From Hymenobacter sp. J193 (lineage in GTDB: Bacteria; Bacteroidota; Bacteroidia; Cytophagales; Hymenobacteraceae), in assembly GCF_024700075.1 (NCBI RefSeq), contig NZ_JAJONE010000001.1:4177001-4241000 (forward strand): a DNA stretch of 64,000 nt. The letters are read 5' to 3'. Of this stretch, positions 62,544 to 64,000 are shown one piece after another. Within the stretch, counting starts at the first letter, position 1; each line of letters starts with the position of its first letter. The notes beneath the pieces were generated by a model that was not told the DNA's origin, did not search any database, and saw only the letters and a list, made by a program, of their open reading frames with translations. The position numbers and the translations under genes were made by a program.

Positions 62544-63038
62544 ATGTCCCGCTCCCTTGCCACTGGTTCGTTGCTGCTGGTACTGGCCCTGTTCGTGTGG
62601 GCCGGTATGGTTGGCGGTATTTCCTTTCTCGAAGCCCCGCTTAAGTTTACCGCTCCCCATATTACCGTGCCGCTGGGCCTGGGCATTGGCCGCATCGTGT
62701 TTGCCGCCCTGAATAAAGCGGAGCTGCTGCTGGCCGCTGTGGCCGTAGGCAGCGCAGTTTACGTGCGTGTGCCGGCTCACCTGGCGGGCGCGCTGGGTTT
62801 GCTCAGCAGTATTCTGCTGCTCCAGACCTTCTGGCTGCTGCCGGCCCTCGACGTGCGGGCCCTGGCGCTGCTGGCCGGCCGCCCGGCCCCGCCCAGCTCC
62901 CTGCACATGGTTTATATTGGGCTGGAAGTCGTGAAGCTGCTTACCCTGCTGCTCACTGGTAGCTGGGCGTTTCGGTGGACGTTACAGGCCGCCCGCGAAC
63001 AGAGCCTCAACCGGCGCGCCGGGCAGCTGGCCGCCTGA
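62544..63038 (+). CDS. four-helix membrane protein of unknown function
   Basis: 164 residues from ATG 62544, where the first helix begins. Four hydrophobic segments: LLLVLALFVWAGMVGGISFL, ELLLAAVAVGSAVYV, LGLLSSILLLQTFWLLPAL, VVKLLTLLLTGSWAFRW. The layout recalls DUF4149-type proteins, but I cannot assign it firmly. It shares an intergenic region with ccoI and is 22 bases ahead of the haemoglobin gene, which suggests the same microaerobic regulation. Confidence 0.6.
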   Translation: MSRSLATGSLLLVLALFVWAGMVGGISFLEAPLKFTAPHITVPLGLGIGRIVFAALNKAELLLAAVAVGSAVYVRVPAHLAGALGLLSSILLLQTFWLLPALDVRALALLAGRPAPPSSLHMVYIGLEVVKLLTLLLTGSWAFRWTLQAAREQSLNRRAGQLAA

Positions 63039-63060
63039 ATAATACCTGTTTGTTTCTGCC

Positions 63061-63450
63061 ATGACTGATTCCCGCCCCGATATTCAAACCGAAGCCGACG
63101 TGCAGCGCCTGGTCGATGCGTTCTACCTGAAAGTCAACCAGGACGATTTGCTTAGCCCCGTATTCAACGGCTTTGCCCACGTCGACTGGGCCCGGCACCT
63201 GCCCATTATGTACGATTTCTGGAGCAGCCTGCTGCTGGGCACCTCGCGCTATAGCGGGCGGCCCTTCCCCAAGCACATGCCACTGCCCGTGAATGCCACG
63301 CACTTTAGCCGCTGGCTGCAGCTTTTCGAGGCGACGGTAGATGAGCTCTTCGCCGGCCCCGTAGCCGACACCGCCAAAGTACGGGCCCTGAACATTGCCA
63401 CGATGTTTGAGTATCGCCTGCGCAAGCGCGACCCGCTGTCCTTGCTGTAG
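63061..63450 (+). CDS. group III truncated haemoglobin
   Basis: 129 residues. VQRLVDAFYLKVNQDDLLSPVF and MYDFWSSLLLGTSRYSGRPF match the truncated haemoglobin helices; HFSRWLQLF supplies the proximal His (about residue 81). These proteins bind oxygen or NO. It probably shares a transcript with the membrane protein gene just upstream. Confidence 0.85.
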   Translation: MTDSRPDIQTEADVQRLVDAFYLKVNQDDLLSPVFNGFAHVDWARHLPIMYDFWSSLLLGTSRYSGRPFPKHMPLPVNATHFSRWLQLFEATVDELFAGPVADTAKVRALNIATMFEYRLRKRDPLSLL

Positions 63451-63463
63451 AAAATAAGTACTG

Positions 63464-63507
63464 CCAAAAAGGGGCTGTCAACATACAGGTTGGCAGCCCC
63501 TTTTTGG
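63464..63507. terminator. bidirectional terminator
   Basis: CCAAAAAGGGGCTGTCA pairs with TGGCAGCCCCTTTTTGG across a 10-base loop (one G-T mismatch region). It separates the convergent haemoglobin and cupin genes and works on both strands. Confidence 0.9.
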
Positions 63508-63519
63508 TGGTAGTAGCCT

Positions 63520-63828
63520 CTACCGGAAAATCAGAATACGGGCTTCTTCCAGGCAGGAAAGGGAGTGAGGCGCCCCGGCGGAAATAATGACGTAGTCGCC
63601 GGCCGTAACTTCGGTTGGCTGGTCTTCCTGCGTAATGATAAGGCGGCCGGCCAGCACCGTCACGAATACGTCGACGGGCGCGTGGTGAGTGGACATAACC
63701 TCGCCGGCGCGGAAGGACTTGTAAATAACTTTCTGGCCGCTTTTATCGAGCAACACCAGGGCTTTCTGCTCGCCGACGGGCATATGGCCGCCGCTTAGCA
63801 GGCTACCGCTTTTCAGAGGTGGGTACAT
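63520..63828 (-). CDS. small cupin-domain protein
   Basis: 102 residues. EVMSTHHAPVDVFVTVLAGRL gives cupin motif 1 (two His and a Glu/Asp-like position, here Asp), and GDYVIISAGAPHSLSCLEE gives motif 2 with the last His. The small one-domain barrel usually binds a metal. Function beyond that is unknown. Confidence 0.78.
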   Translation of the reverse strand: MYPPLKSGSLLSGGHMPVGEQKALVLLDKSGQKVIYKSFRAGEVMSTHHAPVDVFVTVLAGRLIITQEDQPTEVTAGDYVIISAGAPHSLSCLEEARILIFR

Positions 63829-63872
63829 GAGGAATGGGGATGAGGTGGACGGGTCTGGCCCGGTTTGCTGGC

Positions 63873-64000
63873 TTAAAGCACGAGCATTTGCCCCGGCTTA
63901 CCCATGACGAAAATCACGAACTCCGCTGAGTAGTGGCAGGCTTTCCAGGCAGCAGCCAGGACTTGCCTGGGCCTAACACAGGAAAAGCCGTCGGGGCTCG
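63873..64000 (-). CDS. possible partial gene running off the window end
   Basis: An open minus-strand frame of 41 codons ending at TAA 63873 and reading VLAAAWKACHYSAEFVIFVM then GKPGQMLVL at its end. Codon use is like that of real genes here, but the frame is cut by the window and I recognise no family. Confidence 0.35.
   Translation of the reverse strand, partial: SPDGFSCVRPRQVLAAAWKACHYSAEFVIFVMGKPGQMLVL

Overview
The window looks like a chromosomal piece of a high-GC member of the Bacteroidota, most likely Hymenobacter or a close relative in the Hymenobacteraceae. The signs are type IX secretion (T9SS) sorting domains of both the plain and the gliding-motility (CHU_C) type, a ccoNO gene fusion typical of Bacteroidota, promoters with a TAnnTTTG -7 element, outer-membrane receptors with a CarboxypepD_reg domain, and a general lack of Shine-Dalgarno sequences. 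No tRNA, rRNA, CRISPR array or complete insertion sequence was seen.

Layout. (1) 0-1.3 kb: a methyltransferase and a thioesterase. (2) 1.5-21.8 kb: a 20 kb accessory locus of very large secreted fibre-like proteins. They share a signal peptide, a VGIGT-type N-terminal module, long arrays of a 17-residue repeat and, in three of them, a C-terminal S74 'chaperone of endosialidase' domain with coiled coil. Heads differ: discoidin (F5/8C), glycine-rich, or a seven-bladed LVIVD propeller. A 7TM-DISM/HTH sensor-regulator sits inside the locus and a T9SS-sorted protein ends it. Three of the fibre transcription units share an upstream module with identical spacing. (3) 22-36 kb: mostly minus-strand housekeeping genes (pdhB, ybaB, hutH, hisS) mixed with surface proteins, a glycosyltransferase and small regulators. 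(4) 36.7-39.2 kb: an outer-membrane receptor-like protein that shares an operator-like promoter with a small secreted protein at 36 kb. (5) 39.9-50.7 kb: an efflux island with HlyD-type adaptor, TolC, ABC ATPase, ECF sigma factor, two FtsX/MacB-type permeases, an NtrC-family response regulator and its histidine kinase. Two promoters here share an inverted repeat and a sigma54-like element at identical spacing. (6) 50.8-62.4 kb: a complete minus-strand cbb3 oxidase cluster (ccoI, ccoS, ccoNO, ccoQ, a small membrane protein, ccoP, ccoG, ccoH/fixH, DsbD_2 protein, usp, hemF). (7) 62.5-64 kb: a membrane protein, a truncated haemoglobin and a cupin. The ccoNO and ccoI promoters carry matching pairs of Crp/Fnr-like dyads.

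Three genes (a fibre gene at about 10.66 kb, pdhB at 23.50 kb, ccoI at 62.15 kb) are each broken by one inserted or deleted base in or next to a short G/C run. Because two of them are normally conserved, assembly error is the simplest explanation, but it must be checked. Several intergenic regions hold long inverted repeats that look like miniature mobile elements; two copies of one family bracket ccoG.
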